From: Prevotella sp. S7-1-8
Lineage (GTDB): Bacteria > Bacteroidota > Bacteroidia > Bacteroidales > Bacteroidaceae
DNA length: 57,968 nt
Direction of reading: 5' to 3'
NCBI RefSeq assembly: GCF_000758925.1
Contig: NZ_JRNC01000045.1
Coordinates: 1-57,968 of the forward strand
Made by a program: the position numbers and the translations under genes. Positions within the stretch are counted from its first letter, which is position 1; each line of letters begins with the position of its first letter. Positions 46,528 through 55,522 of this stretch are shown here, piece by piece. Below the pieces are notes generated by a model, which did not search any database, was not told the origin of the DNA, and saw nothing but the letters and a program-made list of their open reading frames with translations.

Positions 46528-47292
46528 TCAATAATTTTCCGGAAGGTCTGCCCCATACAGGGCGTAATCTCCCCGGGCCGGATCGCCGGGAAACACCTCG
46601 GCCATTTCGCGGGTAAGGCTTTCCACTGTTTTCCACGTCGCGCTCATGCTGTGCAAGAGCCCAAGCTGCCGGGCGGTCCGCGCGACATGCGTGTCCAGCG
46701 GGACGAAAAGCGACGCCTTGTCAACATAGTCAGCCCATAGCCCAAGGTCGACGGGCGACGAGTCTCGTGCCATCCAGCGCATGAACATGCACGGACGTTT
46801 GCACAATGAGGTGTGGGGCTTGGGCACAATACCTTGCAGTCCGCTGTCGTAAAACCAATCGGCCAAGGCGTTGAGCACGTTGATGGCATTGCCTCGGCGA
46901 CCGTCCAAACTTAGGCTTTTGCATGCGGCAAACTCGCCAAGCGACCCAAAGGCCATTATCAGCCCACGCAAGGCGCGCAAGAACTGGTTCATGGCGTGAC
47001 AAGAATATAACCTATAAAAACATTCGGGCCTGTCCGGCACGTCGTTCTCAAAGGCTCCGCTTCGCACCCACTCGAACGGCTCGCCCTTGGAAGCGCGCAG
47101 CAAGGATTGGATTTTAGGCATGAACTGTTTGCGTGACCCATAGCTTAAACATGACGCTATAAACGCCATGATTTCTTGATTGTTACGCCCATCAACTTGG
47201 TGCATGAACCAAGATGGGTCGTTGATAATGAAAGATGGTGTTTCAAACCGCCCTGCATATCCGATGAGAAGTTGACGAATGGCGTTGTCCAT
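46528..47292 (-). CDS. TIGR02757 family protein
   Basis: Conserved protein of unknown function with a Bacteroidetes-centred distribution. Family features seen: DPSWFMHQ near the N-terminus, the ASCLSYGSRKQF stretch, CKRPCMFMRWMARD, the PLDTHVARTARQLGLL block, and the C-terminal DYALYG. The all-helical layout and the last motifs recall the HhH-GPD DNA glycosylase fold, but I cannot prove it. The open frame extends to 47337; I use MDNAIRQL at 47292 (254 residues) as the likely start. It lies 100 bases after the thioredoxin gene. Confidence 0.85.
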   Translation of the reverse strand: MDNAIRQLLIGYAGRFETPSFIINDPSWFMHQVDGRNNQEIMAFIASCLSYGSRKQFMPKIQSLLRASKGEPFEWVRSGAFENDVPDRPECFYRLYSCHAMNQFLRALRGLIMAFGSLGEFAACKSLSLDGRRGNAINVLNALADWFYDSGLQGIVPKPHTSLCKRPCMFMRWMARDSSPVDLGLWADYVDKASLFVPLDTHVARTARQLGLLHSMSATWKTVESLTREMAEVFPGDPARGDYALYGADLPENY

Positions 47293-47392
47293 AATGCGTA
47301 AACATATTGTGGCATGGCTGGCGCATATAGGTCCCAATCATGCCTTTGGTCGCATGCCAATGGCTTGTCTCGTCCAGACGATCCGTTTGCGA

Positions 47393-47890
47393 TCATTTGA
47401 GCAACAGCGTGCGAATCTTCTTTTCTATCTCCGTTTTGCTCATAGCGCCCACCGTGCTTTGCTGCGTTCCGTCGAGCGGGAAGAAAACGAGCGATGGAAT
47501 GGCTTGCACCCCAAACATGTTAGCCAATTCCTTCTCTTGGTCTATGTCCACCTTGTAAAAAACGATTTGGCCATCATATTGCCGCGCCAATGCCTCCATG
47601 ACAGGTGCCAGCTGCTTGCAGGGGCCACACCATGTGGCACAAAACTCGACAATCGCCGGCTTGCTGCCCGCGGGTTTCCATTTGCCATCCATGCCGTCGG
47701 CGTTGGCAAACCTTATGTCGAACATCTCCTTGGTAAGTTGGAGCATCTTGGACGCTTGCTTCCCGGTACGTTCGTCCGTGGCGTTTAGCGCTATGCGCGA
47801 AGTCTCTTTTTTAGGTTTACGCGCGCAATTCGAGAGCGCGATGACGGCCACAAAGGCTGCGCCAAGTAGAAAAAAATGTTTTGTTCTCAT
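47393..47890 (-). CDS. Thioredoxin-fold lipoprotein
   Basis: Membrane-anchored thiol-disulfide protein, probably on the periplasmic side. A lipoprotein signal peptide ends at LSNC (lipid Cys at residue 22). A linker of about 50 residues precedes a thioredoxin domain with FCATWCGPCKQ (WCGPC at 87-91) and the cis-Pro at AIPSLVFF (P133). WCGPC is the reducing type, as in thioredoxin, rather than the oxidising type of DsbA. Length 165. Upstream of the TIGR02757 gene on the same strand. Partner proteins are not evident. Confidence 0.93.
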   Translation of the reverse strand: MRTKHFFLLGAAFVAVIALSNCARKPKKETSRIALNATDERTGKQASKMLQLTKEMFDIRFANADGMDGKWKPAGSKPAIVEFCATWCGPCKQLAPVMEALARQYDGQIVFYKVDIDQEKELANMFGVQAIPSLVFFPLDGTQQSTVGAMSKTEIEKKIRTLLLK

Positions 47891-48074
47891 TACGTTTGTA
47901 CTTTATAAAGGTTTGTCTAAATTAATGTATTACATGAAGTAACATGCTAAATATTCTCTGTGTCAATGTAATTCATGCATCCTGTTTGAATGGTTTACAG
48001 AGGCGTTTCTTTTGACAGACATTGATCGCGCCATCTATTTTCTCACTATTTGCGCGCTTACGCAGGCCTGCATG

Positions 48075-48986
48075 TCAATCCACGACGGGCACGCGCGAGG
48101 GCACTTGGGATTGTTTGCCGATGGTGAGGTGTATCAGGTCATAGTAAGAGCCATTATATACGTTGAGGTCCACATTGTTTTTTATGCCTGGCAGTTGACC
48201 GGTATCGGTGTGTTGCCAAAATCTCCACTTGCCCTTGTATTCTATTTTGTCTACGTAATAATGGGCTATCCAATATGGATAGTCGTCAAAAACAGGCGCA
48301 CTGAGATACGCTTCCTTAAATTTATAGTAAGTGTAAATGATGGGTTTGACCCTGTATTTGTCTTCCACGATATGCAACCATGTCAACACATCCAACTGAA
48401 AATCCTCTACGCTAACGTCGCTTGGTTTGTGCTCAATGTCGAGTACGGGGGGCAAGTCTCCATCTTGTAGATGCACGTGGTTTAAGAAAAAATAGGCCTG
48501 TTCGCGCGCCGACGACTGGTTACTCCAGAAGTGATACACTCCCCTTAAAAAGCCATTTTCACGGGCTTGGTCGAAGTTGACGTCAAAATTAGGGTCCATG
48601 CGCGTGGCTCCCTCCGTGCTTTTGATAAATATAAAACGTACGGGATTGCCATCTATCAAGGCGTTCGACTTGAGTTTCTCCCAGTTGATATTGCCTTGAT
48701 AATGCGAAATGTCTATGCCGTGAATATCATAGCCTTGTGGGTATTTGGGGTCTCCGTAAAGCGCTCGCCACCTGAACCCCGTTGGGCCAACAAAGAAATA
48801 ATAAAATATGAGCACGTAAATCGCCAACACGCCGACCGCGCCAAAAATACAACCGCCGGGCGATTTGATCTTGAGAAAAGATATATGTCGCCAGAATGTC
48901 ATGATGCCCATATGTCGATGATAGGAAGCACGGCGCCGACTTGGCGCCGACACTCTTTTTTTGTTGACATTTTTTTTATTGGACAT
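48075..48986 (-). CDS. Membrane-anchored GH25 muramidase
   Basis: Glycoside hydrolase family 25 enzyme expected to cleave the MurNAc-GlcNAc bond of peptidoglycan. A basic cytoplasmic tail (1-45) and one membrane segment (46-66) anchor the catalytic domain on the periplasmic side. The family signature begins GIDISHYQGNINWEKL (D92), FIKSTEGATRMDPNF follows, and the catalytic acid-base pair is in VLDIEHKP (D183, E185). The remaining blocks (YHFWSNQSSAREQA, YPYWIAHY, FWQHTDTGQLPG) are present in order. Length 303. No signal cleavage site, so it stays tethered. It follows pfp across a terminator and probably has its own start signal. Confidence 0.9.
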   Translation of the reverse strand: MSNKKNVNKKRVSAPSRRRASYHRHMGIMTFWRHISFLKIKSPGGCIFGAVGVLAIYVLIFYYFFVGPTGFRWRALYGDPKYPQGYDIHGIDISHYQGNINWEKLKSNALIDGNPVRFIFIKSTEGATRMDPNFDVNFDQARENGFLRGVYHFWSNQSSAREQAYFFLNHVHLQDGDLPPVLDIEHKPSDVSVEDFQLDVLTWLHIVEDKYRVKPIIYTYYKFKEAYLSAPVFDDYPYWIAHYYVDKIEYKGKWRFWQHTDTGQLPGIKNNVDLNVYNGSYYDLIHLTIGKQSQVPSRVPVVD

Positions 48987-49001
48987 CTGTGCTACTAAAT
49001 T

Positions 49002-49047
49002 AAAAAGGACATTCCCGCCTATAAAAAACGGGCGAGGAATGACCTTT
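49002..49047 (-). terminator. Rho-independent terminator of pfp
   Basis: On the minus strand AAGGTCATTCC...GGAATGTCCTT can pair, with GC-rich inner arms and bulges, and runs into five T then AATTT. It lies 25 bases after the pfp stop codon. Confidence 0.75.
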
Positions 49048-49071
49048 GCAACAATGAATGCTTGTCAGGAA

Positions 49072-50721
49072 TTACTTCTTGGCAGCGTTTTCCAAAGCGA
49101 GCGTACGTGTTTCGCGATCGCACACTTCCGTTGGGCCCCAATACTGTACCGGCCCGGGATATACAAAGCAGGTGCCGCGCTTGCACTCGTCGCGATGCTC
49201 CACAAACTTTTTGAAAGGCGCGCCCTCGAGGTCTACCAAAGCCTTGCGAATGACTGGTTTCATTTCGCCATTGCGACGCTCCATGTTGAGCATCATGGTG
49301 ATGGGCACACCGCCTGCCTTCCATTCGGCGGCAGGAGCGGAGAGATTTTGAACAGTGGCCATATAGCCCGTCTTGCCGTTTGCGATAAGATTTGCGGCGC
49401 TTACACCGAGCGCATAGCAGTAGTCGGCGTCAAAATTGGATGGCGCGGCACATCTTCCCTCATAGCCAAAGAAATGGTGCAACGCGGCGAACTTGCCGCT
49501 AAACTTGCCCTCTTTCGCCCATTTCTCAAGCTTGTCGCCAACCATGTCTGACAGCAATTTCTCGGTTTCGATGAGAGAAACTTGTACATTTCCGTGTGGA
49601 TCTCGATCCAACGAGAGTTGTTGCGCCACATTGTGGGGCAATGTCTCGAACGTCGCCGCGTTATCCTTTGAGAGATGCGCAAGGATATATTCGCGCTGTT
49701 CACGCTCATTCAAATCTTTATATTCAGAGCCATGAGCGGCCAACAAGTCGTTCAACTCGTCTATGAGACGCCCTATGGCAGGGATAAACTCTATGAGACC
49801 CTCGGGCACCAACACAACGCCAAAGTGGTTGCCATCCTCGGCGCGCATTGCCACCACGGAGGCAATATCCTCCACGATTTGGTTGAGCGTCATGTCATTC
49901 TTCTCTATTTCCTCAGAAATGAGACAGATATTAGGCTGTGTTTGCAGCGCGCACTCCAAAGCGATATGAGAGGCGGAACGCCCCATCAACTTGATGAAAT
50001 GCCAATATTTACGAGCCGAATTGGCGTCGCGCTCAATATTGCCAATCAATTCCGAGTACACCTTGGTGGCGGTGTCAAAACCGAAACTTGTCTCGATCTG
50101 ATCATTCTTGAGGTCGCCGTCAATGGTCTTGGGGCATCCTATTACTTGCACGCCAGTGTGGTGAGCGGCGTAATATTCAGCGAGCACGCACGCGTTGGTG
50201 TTGGAATCGTCGCCGCCAATGATTACCAAGGCCCTGATATCAAGTTTTTTAAGCACCTCAAGACCTTTTTCAAACTGCTCCTCTTTCTCCAGTTTGGTAC
50301 GGCCGGAACCTATCATGTCAAAGCCACCCGTGTTGCGATAGTTCTCCACGTATTCATCGGTAAGCTCTATATAATTATGGTCTACCAATCCGCCGGGGCC
50401 CATCAGGAAGCCATAAACCTTGTTCTCTGGGTCTTGACGTTTCACCGCGTCATAGATGCCGCATATCACATTGTGACCGCCAGGAGCTTGGCCGCCCGAA
50501 AGGATGACACCCACGTTCATCTTCATGGCAGTGCGTTTTTCGCCGGGCACAAACTCTATCACGGGCATGCCGTAAGTGTTTGGGAACAATCTCTTTACCT
50601 CATCCAGATCTCCTACGCTCTGCGTTGGCTCACCCTCTCTTACTTTTACCACTCCCACAAGACCGTTGGGGAGTTTGGGTTGGTACTTGGCGCGAGCTTT
50701 TTGTAAAAGGCTTGCTTTCAT
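49072..50721 (-). CDS. pfp: Pyrophosphate-dependent phosphofructokinase
   Basis: Phosphorylates fructose-6-phosphate with pyrophosphate instead of ATP, reversibly, in glycolysis. The PPi-type signature is GGDDSNTNA (ATP enzymes have Gly for the second Asp) and [10 protein letters not shown], both in the first half. The long form (549 residues) has an N-terminal extension and an inserted helical region, as in the spirochaete and plant-like group. The [14 protein letters not shown] block, with its substrate-binding residues, is also present. Preceded by its own promoter, followed by a terminator. Confidence 0.97.
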   Translation of the reverse strand: MKASLLQKARAKYQPKLPNGLVGVVKVREGEPTQSVGDLDEVKRLFPNTYGMPVIEFVPGEKRTAMKMNVGVILSGGQAPGGHNVICGIYDAVKRQDPENKVYGFLMGPGGLVDHNYIELTDEYVENYRNTGGFDMIGSGRTKLEKEEQFEKGLEVLKKLDIRALVIIGGDDSNTNACVLAEYYAAHHTGVQVIGCPKTIDGDLKNDQIETSFGFDTATKVYSELIGNIERDANSARKYWHFIKLMGRSASHIALECALQTQPNICLISEEIEKNDMTLNQIVEDIASVVAMRAEDGNHFGVVLVPEGLIEFIPAIGRLIDELNDLLAAHGSEYKDLNEREQREYILAHLSKDNAATFETLPHNVAQQLSLDRDPHGNVQVSLIETEKLLSDMVGDKLEKWAKEGKFSGKFAALHHFFGYEGRCAAPSNFDADYCYALGVSAANLIANGKTGYMATVQNLSAPAAEWKAGGVPITMMLNMERRNGEMKPVIRKALVDLEGAPFKKFVEHRDECKRGTCFVYPGPVQYWGPTEVCDRETRTLALENAAKK

Positions 50722-50757
50722 TTTTATAACTTTTTAGATGTAAAAAAAATACTTGAT

Positions 50758-50766
50758 GCAAAAGTA
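50758..50766 (-). promoter_or_regulatory. Promoter -7 element of pfp
   Basis: TACTTTTGC on the minus strand fits TAnnTTTGC, 36 bases before the start codon. No TTTG at the expected -33 position. Confidence 0.55.
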
Positions 50767-50855
50767 CATCTTTTTTTAATGAAAGAGATAAAAATCATAT
50801 AAAACATTTTAGAATTATTTTTTTAATAATATTTTTTTATCTATTGTTTTTTTCA

Positions 50856-50864
50856 TACCTTTGA
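50856..50864 (+). promoter_or_regulatory. Promoter -7 element of the 50.9-57 kb plus-strand run
   Basis: TACCTTTGA differs from TAnnTTTGY only in the last base; 35 bases before the start codon at 50900. It is divergent from the pfp element about 90 bases away. Confidence 0.5.
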
Positions 50865-50899
50865 GCAAAATATCGCAATAAAACTTATTTTTAGAACAT

Positions 50900-51172
50900 A
50901 TGGCAAATAAAAGAAATCTCAAACAAACCATCAACTACATTTGCAGCGAACTGTTTGCGGAGGTTGTGGCAGCTTCTCTGTATGGCACCATTGACAACAA
51001 GGACAACGCAGAGGCATTGCTTTCCACGGTATTAATCGCGCATGACGATTTTGTGAAACGCATATCACACCCAGAGCCGGGCATGAAACCCAAAGAATAC
51101 TATCGGAAACTCGTTGCGGACTTTAACGAAAGAGTTTCCGAAATCATTGACCAAATTGGCAACTTGGGATGA
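50900..51172 (+). CDS. Small conserved protein of unknown function
   Basis: Ninety-residue cytoplasmic protein, predicted mostly helical, no membrane segment, no Cys pair or enzyme motif. The block YICSELFAEVVAASLYG looks like the conserved core; I recall similar small proteins in other Bacteroidales. It overlaps the following acyltransferase gene by ATGA, so the two are translationally coupled. A partner role to the acyltransferase or to a neighbouring process is possible, but I do not assign one. Confidence 0.72.
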   Translation: MANKRNLKQTINYICSELFAEVVAASLYGTIDNKDNAEALLSTVLIAHDDFVKRISHPEPGMKPKEYYRKLVADFNERVSEIIDQIGNLG

Positions 51173-51726
51173 TTGGGAAATTATGTAATTGGCTGCTGTA
51201 CGACCTGTTAGGATGGAAAACGCACGTAACGGTTGAGCATCCAAAAAAGTTTATAATCTGCTTGGCCCCACATACCAGCAACTGGGACTTCTTGATAGGT
51301 TTGCTTTACATGTACGCCTCGGGCATGAGAATTAATTTTTTGATGAAAAAAGAATGGTTCTTTTGGCCGTTAGGACCTATATTCAGGCGCGTGGGGGGTA
51401 TTCCTGTACACAGAGCTAAACACACAAGTATGACCGACAGCTTGGCGGAAATAGCTTCCAAGCAAGAAGAATTCAAGTTGTGCGTAACCCCGGAGGGAAC
51501 TCGCTCGCTTAACCCTGATTGGAAAAAAGGATTTTATTTTATCGCTATCAAAGCGCGTGTCCCCGTGCTGTTATATGGCGTGGACTATGGGCGGAAACTC
51601 ATAGAATGTACCAGAAGTTTCATTCCGACAGGCGATTTTGAGCGCGAGATGAGACAGACCAAACTATATTTTAAAGATTATCGAGGCAAAAAACCTGAGA
51701 AATTCACCATTGGCGAGATATTATAG
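51169..51726 (+). CDS. 1-acyl-glycerol-3-phosphate-type acyltransferase
   Basis: Membrane-associated acyltransferase of the PlsC family. The catalytic motif HTSNWD (35-40, H-x4-D) and the phosphate-binding motif PEGTRS (108-113) are both present; 185 residues is short for a PlsC but within the range of single-domain members. No long membrane segment besides a hydrophobic N-terminal stretch. Substrate could be lysophosphatidic acid or another lyso- or amino-lipid acceptor. It is coupled to the small gene upstream; the next gene starts 14 bases after its stop codon. Confidence 0.88.
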   Translation: MIGKLCNWLLYDLLGWKTHVTVEHPKKFIICLAPHTSNWDFLIGLLYMYASGMRINFLMKKEWFFWPLGPIFRRVGGIPVHRAKHTSMTDSLAEIASKQEEFKLCVTPEGTRSLNPDWKKGFYFIAIKARVPVLLYGVDYGRKLIECTRSFIPTGDFEREMRQTKLYFKDYRGKKPEKFTIGEIL

Positions 51727-51739
51727 AGAAATAGGAAAA

Positions 51740-54640
51740 ATGCAAAAAACATTGTTGGCCCTGTGCCTATGGGTCACATCGACAGCATTGACGGCACAAA
51801 ACACCGCTTTGAACATCAAGGCGAAGGAGGCTGTCAACAACTATTTTCTAACCTATACGGCCAAGCATGCCACTTTTACGCAACAACCACGATTGCTTAA
51901 GATGACCGTGGACAACGACACCCGGACCGTCGTTGTGATTACAACAGAGCAATTCGCGTTGCAAGATTTCACCCGCAAACAGGTGGGAAAGATATACAAA
52001 AAGGTGAAAAAGGCGTTGCCCATACCTTATAACAAGTATAACATACAGATCCTTACCAATGGCATGCCCATAGAACAGTACGTCCCAGGCTATGTCAAAA
52101 GATTCGACGACGGGAGGGCGTTATGGGGGAATATAGACTACAAAGGAAAAGCGTGGGTGAGCAATTTCTCAAGAATCGCAAAGATAACACATGGCCTTGG
52201 CAACAAGCACATCACGGTTTGGCAATCGCACGGTCGTTATTATGACAACCAAAAGGGGTATTGGAAGTGGCAAAGGCCAAATCTTTTTTGCACCACCGAA
52301 GACCTGTTCACGCAAACCATTGTGGTGCCTTATCTCATCCCCATGCTCCAAAACGCCGGCGCGGTAGTGTTTACTCCACGCGAAAGAGACTGGCAAACTG
52401 ACGAATACATCATCGACGCGGAGGCTTCCTTGAACAATTCGGGGCGTGGATACGACGAGTATGCGGAAGGCAACAGGTGGGTATCGACGGGCATAAAGGG
52501 TTTCGCGCCACACCAAGGGCGATACTTGGATAACGAGAATCCTTTTGAGGCAGGTTCGGCACAAATGATCAAGGCGACCAAAAAAAGTGGCAAAGCATAT
52601 GTGAAATGGCAGCCCAACTTTAAAAAAGCTGGTCGATACGCGGTTTATGTGAGTTACCAGACGCTTGAAGAGAGCGTTGACGATGCGCATTACACCGTCT
52701 TCCATAAAGGCCAAGCCACCGAGTTTAGGGTAAATCAGCGTATGGGAGGAGGCACATGGGTGTATCTCGGAACGTTCGATTTTGATCGTGGCGACAACAT
52801 TTACAATTGCGTGATGCTTACCAACCAAAGTAGGCGGCGAGGCTATGTCACGGCCGATGCCGTGCGATTTGGTGGTGGTATGGGCAATATTGAGCGTGGC
52901 GGCATGGTCAGTGGTTACCCTCGCGCGTTAGAGGGGGCGCGTTATTACGCCCAATGGGCAGGCGCCCCCTACCCCGTATACAGCAGCCGCGGCGGCACCG
53001 ACGACTACGCCGACGATATCAACGCTCGCTCTCGCATGCTCAACTGGTTGGCCGGCGGCTCTGTTTTCGCGCCTACGCTCGAGGGCAAGAATGTGCCCAT
53101 GGAGCTGGCCTTGGCCATACACAGCGACGCGGGCGTCTCACCTAATGGGCGCGACTTGGTTGGCTCGTTAGCTATATGCACCACCAATTTCAATGACGGG
53201 CGGTTAGACGCCGGCATATCCCGGCAAGCCTCCAAGATGTTTGCCGACCAGCTTCTCAGTGGCGTGACACGCGACTTAACATACCAATATAAAAGATGGG
53301 CACGTCGATACCTATGGGATCGCAACTATTCCGAGACGCGTTTGCCGGAGGTTCCATCGGCCATTTTAGAGACGCTGTCCCACCAAAACTTCCCAGACAT
53401 GCTGCTTGGGCACGATCCTAACTTCAAATTTACCATCGCACGTTCCATCTATAAAACCATTGTCAGATATGTCAACGACATGCATGGACATGCCGCTATC
53501 ATACAGCCGTTGGCTCCCAAGGATGTTTGCGTGACGCTTAAAACAGGCAAAAAAGCGGAAATATCGTGGGTCAGGCAAGATGACCGGCAAGAACCCACCG
53601 CCACCCCCACCTATTATATATTGTACACAGCCACAGGGACAGGAGGCTTTGACAATGGCAAAAAAATCTTTTCCACATCTGCCGTCGTCAACATTGAGCC
53701 AGGCGTGCAGTATCATTTCAAAGTAACGGCCGCAAATAGAGGTGGCGAGAGCTTTGCCTCCGAGGTGGTATCGGCCTACGCCCAGCCCGGAGCCACGCAA
53801 ACAATCCTTGTCGTCAATGGATTTCACAGGCTTTCCGGACCTGCCGTCATAAACGATGGTACCAAGCAAGGCTTCGACCTCGATTCGGACATGGGTGTCT
53901 CCATGGGCGTCACGGCAGGTTGGAACGGCCGCCAAATCATTTTTGACCGATCGCGAGCGGGCGTCGAAGGCGCGACAGGGTTGGGGTATTGTGGCAACGA
54001 ACTGGCAGGAAAAATTATCGCCGGCAACACTTTCGACTACATCTCCACGCATGCCGACGCCATAGCCTCGACCCATCGGTACAACGTGGCCAGCTGCTCG
54101 TCCAAGGCGGTGGAGACCGGTCGCGTCAGCCTCAACGACTACGCGGCCGTGGATATCATCCTTGGCATGGAGCGATACCTGCCATACGCTCTGAAATTCT
54201 ACAAGGTTTTTCCATCCTCTCTCAAGCGAAAGGTCACGGCGTACACCCTCGCGGGCGGCCGACTGATGGTCAGCGGCGCGTTCATTGGTACCGACATGCG
54301 GTCCGACAGCGACGCGACATGGCTGTCACAGACACTCAAAACAAGCATGTCAAGCCCCATCAAGACCGACACGATAACCGGAGCGTTTGGGCTTGGCATG
54401 TCGTTCGACTTCTATCGCGATCTCAACCCCGACCATTATGCGGCTACACGTGTCGACGCCCTTAATCCAGAGGCTGGAGCCATTTGCGCCATGCAATACA
54501 GCAATGGGTTGCCGGCGGCCACCGCATACGATGGACGCAATTATAAAACATTCGTCATGGGCTTTCCATTCGAGTGCGTTATTAATCGTGAAAACCGCCA
54601 CACGCTCATGCAAGGCATCATGAATTATCTTTTAAAATAA
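51740..54640 (+). CDS. Large secreted amidase-like protein with golvesin and FnIII domains
   Basis: Exported protein of 966 residues (start at 51740, MQKTLLAL, which begins the signal peptide). Relatives are often labelled xanthan lyase, but no lyase motif is visible. What I see instead is a zinc-amidase pattern: His in WQSHG (H164), Glu in TTEDLF (E187), His in LAIHSDAG (H461) and Glu in AILETLS (E544), in the order used by Amidase_3 enzymes, with about 210 extra residues inserted between the second and third ligands. That insert (about 260-380) resembles the golvesin C-terminal domain, a carbohydrate- or surface-binding module. An FnIII-like domain (595-680) and a Rossmann/GATase-like C-terminal domain (690-966) follow. 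Likely acts on cell-wall peptidoglycan. Confidence 0.85.
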   Translation: MQKTLLALCLWVTSTALTAQNTALNIKAKEAVNNYFLTYTAKHATFTQQPRLLKMTVDNDTRTVVVITTEQFALQDFTRKQVGKIYKKVKKALPIPYNKYNIQILTNGMPIEQYVPGYVKRFDDGRALWGNIDYKGKAWVSNFSRIAKITHGLGNKHITVWQSHGRYYDNQKGYWKWQRPNLFCTTEDLFTQTIVVPYLIPMLQNAGAVVFTPRERDWQTDEYIIDAEASLNNSGRGYDEYAEGNRWVSTGIKGFAPHQGRYLDNENPFEAGSAQMIKATKKSGKAYVKWQPNFKKAGRYAVYVSYQTLEESVDDAHYTVFHKGQATEFRVNQRMGGGTWVYLGTFDFDRGDNIYNCVMLTNQSRRRGYVTADAVRFGGGMGNIERGGMVSGYPRALEGARYYAQWAGAPYPVYSSRGGTDDYADDINARSRMLNWLAGGSVFAPTLEGKNVPMELALAIHSDAGVSPNGRDLVGSLAICTTNFNDGRLDAGISRQASKMFADQLLSGVTRDLTYQYKRWARRYLWDRNYSETRLPEVPSAILETLSHQNFPDMLLGHDPNFKFTIARSIYKTIVRYVNDMHGHAAIIQPLAPKDVCVTLKTGKKAEISWVRQDDRQEPTATPTYYILYTATGTGGFDNGKKIFSTSAVVNIEPGVQYHFKVTAANRGGESFASEVVSAYAQPGATQTILVVNGFHRLSGPAVINDGTKQGFDLDSDMGVSMGVTAGWNGRQIIFDRSRAGVEGATGLGYCGNELAGKIIAGNTFDYISTHADAIASTHRYNVASCSSKAVETGRVSLNDYAAVDIILGMERYLPYALKFYKVFPSSLKRKVTAYTLAGGRLMVSGAFIGTDMRSDSDATWLSQTLKTSMSSPIKTDTITGAFGLGMSFDFYRDLNPDHYAATRVDALNPEAGAICAMQYSNGLPAATAYDGRNYKTFVMGFPFECVINRENRHTLMQGIMNYLLK

Positions 54641-54648
54641 TATCCACT

Positions 54649-54981
54649 ATGAAAATTCAAGCCAATCATTCCGGAACGCGAAGCATCGAAGTGAGCGACA
54701 GCCACCTCGAGACCATAGACAAATATTCGTTGCTGCGCAATCTCATAGATAGCAATGGCATCATAGACGAGGCCGTGCTCGACAAGCTAAAGCTCAATAT
54801 TCGCTCCATGCTCAGCTCCGAAGCGGGTAACGACAAGGCTCTCATGGATCTATGCCTTGATGTCATTTATAATAAGAACATGAAAGCTTTTGGTCTCCAT
54901 CAATTGATATTGCTCTATATAGATTGGAAGAACAAGCGCGAGTTTGGGCAAGAGCCAATTGCGCCAAACGCAAGCGAATAA
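54649..54981 (+). CDS. Small protein of unknown function
   Basis: Cytoplasmic protein of 110 residues, predicted helical in the second half (MSSEAGNDKALMDLCLDVIYN). No motif or membrane segment recognised. It begins eight bases after the amidase-like gene and ends immediately before the ygiQ remnant (start at 54983), so it probably belongs to the same transcript. Its start at 54649 is the only Met at the head of the frame. Confidence 0.72.
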   Translation: MKIQANHSGTRSIEVSDSHLETIDKYSLLRNLIDSNGIIDEAVLDKLKLNIRSMLSSEAGNDKALMDLCLDVIYNKNMKAFGLHQLILLYIDWKNKREFGQEPIAPNASE

Positions 54982-54982
54982 A

Positions 54983-55522
54983 ATGCGTCAACACCTTCTC
55001 GCTGATTTCTTACCCACTGCGCGCAAGGAATGTGATTTGCGAGGGTGGAATCAATTGGGCGTTACCCTCTTCTCGGGCGATGCCTATGCGAGCCGTCACA
55101 TATTTGGAGCGGCCGTCACAGGTCGCGCGATCGAGGGCGAGGGCAACAAGGCACCCATCGCGCCACAACCAAACCGGCATGTCGACCATCGCGATTTCAA
55201 GAAGCCCGGGCGGCCAAGGCCTTCTTTCGGCGTCTGTCCGGGAGCGACGAACTCCATGGCAAGCCATCATGCCGCCAACCGAAGGCTGCGCCGCGACGAC
55301 GCTTATAGCTTGGGCGCGCGCCACGACACGCGTCCCAATTACCCCAGTGTAGTATACACCCAACTACGATCCATATACCCTCAAGCCTGTTTTTTTTGCG
55401 CCCAAACACCTCGCGAAAAACTCGCCCAGTTAAAATATTTCTTCTGGCGCAAAGCAGAAGAACGACGTAAATTCAATCGGTCACACGCCGCAAAAAAGGT
55501 AGATAAAAAAACAACGACATGA
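54983..55522 (+). pseudogene. ygiQ: Internally deleted ygiQ (radical SAM) remnant
   Basis: The first 133 residues follow the YgiQ family from its start: FLPTARKECDLRGW, LFSGDAYASRHIFGAAVTGRA, HRDFKKPGRPRPSFGV, RRLRRDDAYSLGARHDTRP and PSVVYTQLRSIYP. Immediately after, the frame continues with TPREKLAQLKYFFWRKAEE, which matches what I recall of the C-terminal end of Bacteroidales YgiQ proteins. The middle, including the CxxxCxxC cluster and most of a protein of 600 residues or more, is absent. Many family-invariant residues in the N-part have drifted (PNW to PNR, a GxFF turn to PSFG, DSMVN to NSMAS). The remnant keeps one open frame of 179 codons and overlaps the next start codon (ATGA). I treat it as a pseudogene; a functional short protein is unlikely but not excluded. 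Confidence 0.8.

Noticed and set aside
49675..50706. 343-codon open frame on the plus strand
   Set aside because: Antisense to pfp, which is certain from its motifs.
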